A program made the position numbers and the translations under genes. The notes beneath the pieces are model-generated. The model was not told the DNA's origin, made no database searches, and saw nothing but the letters and a program-made list of their open reading frames with translations. Shown here piece after piece: positions 30,768 through 32,261 of a DNA stretch of 32,261 nucleotides; position 1 is the first letter of the stretch, and each line of letters begins with the position of its first letter. The stretch is taken from positions 1-32,261 of the IMG/VR virus record IMGVR_UViG_3300048580_000710, one strand, 5' to 3'. Source of the stretch: a virus.

Positions 30768-31667
30768 TTATATATTTTGGTTCGTAAGCACAATGCCTAC
30801 AGTTGTTAGAACACTATATTTAAATGTATAACCTAAATATGATTTTCTCCTACCTTTTAGACAATGATTTACGTTGGATACACTACCCTTAATGTAGTCG
30901 GCAACTTCTTTTTGGTTACTAAATATGGTAATAAATACCCCATTTTTATAAAGTTTTATTGGTATAATTAAACATTTTTTATTACTTATCGTAATACTAT
31001 CATTATTTTTGTAATACCCCCAATAAAAACCATAACTAAATGTTTTATTTTTTATCGCATTTGTTAAACAAGATGGGTGTTTAATATTATTTTTTTTAGC
31101 AGCATCTTTTATAGATTGATAGGATTCAATAAAACCACCATATTCATCATATTTAGCAACTCTTTTACTCACTTTTCTTACTTTATTTATTTTCATCGGA
31201 AAATTATTACCGTATGAGAATACATATCCTTGAGATTTATTATATTTACCGATACAATTCCTATATATACCTCCAGCATCTAATTTTAATTCTCTAGCAC
31301 ATTCCCTAATGCTTTTATATTCCTTAATAAAATCACCGTTTAACTTAAAGGTGAATACTTTTTTAGAGCTTCTATAATTAATAAAACCTTTACCACCTGG
31401 AGTTAAATTAAACCCATTATCAGTATGAAAAGATTTATACTCATTAATATAATATTTCTCTAAAAAATCAGCCGTTTCTTGGTTATCCACCTCATCAATA
31501 ATAGTAAAATCATAATTATTAATATTAGAATCCTCATTTAAGAGAAAATTATCGTGTTTTTTATTTTTTATTTTCCTCTTATGGTAAGAAAATCTTTCTT
31601 TCATCTCAATTGTTTGACCAATATAATTTTTACCTGATATGTGATTTATTTTATAAATATAATGCAT
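30768..31667 (-). CDS. GIY-YIG homing endonuclease with three NUMOD1-like repeats
   Basis: A 299-aa protein. The GIY-YIG domain is at 1-95: YIYKI (3-7), NYIGQT (14-19), R25, E70 in DFLEKYY, and GFNLTPGGKG. Three DNA-binding modules of NUMOD1/IENR1 type follow (about 101-150, 165-215, 230-285), each starting with K/R-x-(F/Y)-(D/L/N)-x-x-G-x-F-I and containing a S-x-(R/K)-x-A-A-like helix. The last 15 residues are an odd hydrophobic tail. It is free-standing inside a leftward baseplate cluster. TATTTATT lies 3 nt before ATG, so unlike the other endonuclease it uses the phage-type motif. Confidence 0.92.
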   Translation of the reverse strand: MHYIYKINHISGKNYIGQTIEMKERFSYHKRKIKNKKHDNFLLNEDSNINNYDFTIIDEVDNQETADFLEKYYINEYKSFHTDNGFNLTPGGKGFINYRSSKKVFTFKLNGDFIKEYKSIRECARELKLDAGGIYRNCIGKYNKSQGYVFSYGNNFPMKINKVRKVSKRVAKYDEYGGFIESYQSIKDAAKKNNIKHPSCLTNAIKNKTFSYGFYWGYYKNNDSITISNKKCLIIPIKLYKNGVFITIFSNQKEVADYIKGSVSNVNHCLKGRRKSYLGYTFKYSVLTTVGIVLTNQNI

Positions 31668-31670
31668 ACC

Positions 31671-31678
31671 AATAAATA
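31671..31678 (-). promoter_or_regulatory. TATTTATT variant of the phage-type motif
   Basis: Leftward-strand TATTTATT ends 3 nt before the ATG of the GIY-YIG gene. Confidence 0.4.
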
Positions 31679-31684
31679 GACAAT

Positions 31685-31867
31685 CTATACATTTTTTTTA
31701 TTATTATCTAAACTATTAATAATATTTTTTTTCTCAGTATAAGGGCAATGACGGCACTTTTGATTTGATTTACAACAAAAACCCCTATTTATATGATATT
31801 GTTCGGTAAAAACGACCTTACCATCTTCTAAATAGTAGTGTATTTTTTCTTCAAAATCTTTTTTCAT
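31685..31867 (-). CDS. DUF5522-like small Cys-rich protein
   Basis: A 60-aa protein with the ATG at 31867; an upstream TTG at 31882 is in frame but lies inside the TATTTATA region. The layout YYLEDGKVVFTEQYHINRG, then F-C31-C32-K-S-N-Q-K-C38-R-H-C41-P-Y matches a small family widespread in Bacteroidota (DUF5522, four Cys, possible metal site). Function unknown. Presence of a host-type household family in a phage suggests acquisition from the host. The N-terminal ATG overlaps the last base of the TATTTATA motif. Confidence 0.75.
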   Translation of the reverse strand: MKKDFEEKIHYYLEDGKVVFTEQYHINRGFCCKSNQKCRHCPYTEKKNIINSLDNNKKNV

Positions 31868-31874
31868 ATAAATA
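31867..31874 (-). promoter_or_regulatory. TATTTATA motif overlapping a start codon
   Basis: Leftward strand reads TATTTATATG: the final A of TATTTATA is the A of the ATG. If this is a promoter -10 element, the transcript would begin inside the frame, so here it may act otherwise or use a later start. Confidence 0.35.
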
Positions 31875-31882
31875 GAAGTCAA

Positions 31883-32068
31883 TTATTTAGATTCGATAAC
31901 ATTATCGAATTTACCTTCTTTCGCAGCATTAATAAAATCAGCGAATTGTTCTTTAGTCCAAGTAGTTATACCTTCAGGACCATTAGCATCGCCAAGTAAT
32001 ACTAAATCAGTATTTTCTGTATATTCTATAACGGGACAGCATTTATCTTTGCAAAATTCAATTATCAT
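31883..32068 (-). CDS. DUF397-like small protein
   Basis: A 61-aa protein. The order C-C-P-V-I-E, then D-A-N-G-P-E-G-I-T-T-W-T, then F-A-D-F-I-N-A-A-K-E-G-K-F-D follows the pattern of DUF397 (C-V-E-V, D-S-K-D-P-x-G, F-x-x-x-E-W-x-x-F, K-x-G-E-F-D), a family best known in Actinobacteria. Two extra Cys (C6, C10, C11) give it a metal-binding look. It stands 15 nt before the DUF5522-like gene in one leftward run. Function unknown; the family link is by pattern only. Confidence 0.65.
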   Translation of the reverse strand: MIIEFCKDKCCPVIEYTENTDLVLLGDANGPEGITTWTKEQFADFINAAKEGKFDNVIESK

Positions 32069-32085
32069 ATTTTTTCTTTTTAGTT

Positions 32086-32250
32086 TTAATTTATTGAATC
32101 GATAGTTATCGAATCTAAAGACATTTCTAACGAATCCGCAACCTCGATACTTGTTGAGTCTGACATTGACTCAGTTTTATTTGTTTGATTTGAGCACGAT
32201 ACGAATATTGTCGCAAAAATCACTGTTAATCCTATTATTAATTTTACCAT
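32086..32250 (-). CDS. Small predicted lipoprotein (54 aa)
   Basis: ATG at 32250, stop at 32086. Residues 1-18 form a signal peptide: MVKL, hydrophobic IIGLTVIFATI, then F-V-S before Cys19, a lipobox (F-V-S-C) followed by S-N. The mature part (35 residues) is polar and acidic, rich in Ser, Thr, Asp and Glu, and contains no fold. It would be lipid-anchored in the host envelope, where phage lipoproteins often act in superinfection exclusion. It starts a leftward run of small genes at the window edge, and its promoter region is cut off. Confidence 0.65.
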   Translation of the reverse strand: MVKLIIGLTVIFATIFVSCSNQTNKTESMSDSTSIEVADSLEMSLDSITIDSIN

Positions 32251-32261
32251 ATATTTTTTTT

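Overview
This window is part of a very AT-rich, densely packed tailed-phage genome. It encodes recognisable T4-type head and tail proteins: prohead protease (gp21-like), scaffold (gp22-like), major capsid protein (gp23-like), tail tube (gp19-like) and a baseplate OB-fold protein (gp5-like). The proteins are far enough from T4 to suggest a distant T4-type ('far-T4') myovirus. A Bacteroidota host, probably Flavobacteriia-like, is inferred from three things: start codons preceded by A-rich sequence instead of Shine-Dalgarno sites, TTTG-N19/20-TAnnTTTG promoters of the Bacteroidota sigma-A type, and cargo families typical of that phylum (DUF4494-like, DUF5522-like).

Layout. (1) 1-741: a tRNA-like RNA 3' end, a terminator, and a leftward membrane/GAF-like gene. 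(2) 808-12807, rightward: an adsorption locus. It has a virion protein of unknown fold, two large fibres built from YadA-head-like repeats, a GT9-like glycosyltransferase and an overlapping sulfotransferase, then a beta-helix/Ig-like fibre flanked by two paralogous small proteins. (3) 12827-21886, rightward: unknown conserved genes, a Pro/Lys repeat protein, protease, a small basic protein, two small genes with a LTE/ITE-type N-terminus, a DUF4494-like gene, scaffold and capsid. One leftward gene (16161-16589) interrupts this block. (4) 22036-25930: a composite Vsr-like homing endonuclease with its own host-type promoter and terminator, a leftward unknown gene, a small membrane protein, the tail tube, two tiny unlisted genes, and a degenerate response-regulator receiver. 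(5) 25936-26769, leftward: a zinc-ribbon protein and two tandem thioredoxins. (6) 26905-27483, rightward: a HAD-like enzyme. (7) 27543-32250, leftward: a zinc-ribbon virion-like protein, a ferritin-like protein, the baseplate OB protein, a coiled-coil small protein, a 109-aa protein, a GIY-YIG endonuclease, a DUF5522-like gene, a DUF397-like gene, and a small predicted lipoprotein at the window edge.

The most interesting genome-wide pattern is an 8-bp motif, TATTTAT(A/T), that recurs only 3-6 nt before the start codons of many genes on both strands (and 10-32 nt before several others). A few other genes, mostly non-structural ones such as the homing endonuclease, carry the host-type TAnnTTTG box instead. 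This looks like two promoter classes (late versus host-recognised) with extremely short or absent leaders. The second notable theme is the fibre locus: two repeat-built adhesins share near-identical DNA modules that could recombine, and next to them sit a glycosyltransferase and a sulfotransferase that could decorate fibres or host glycans.
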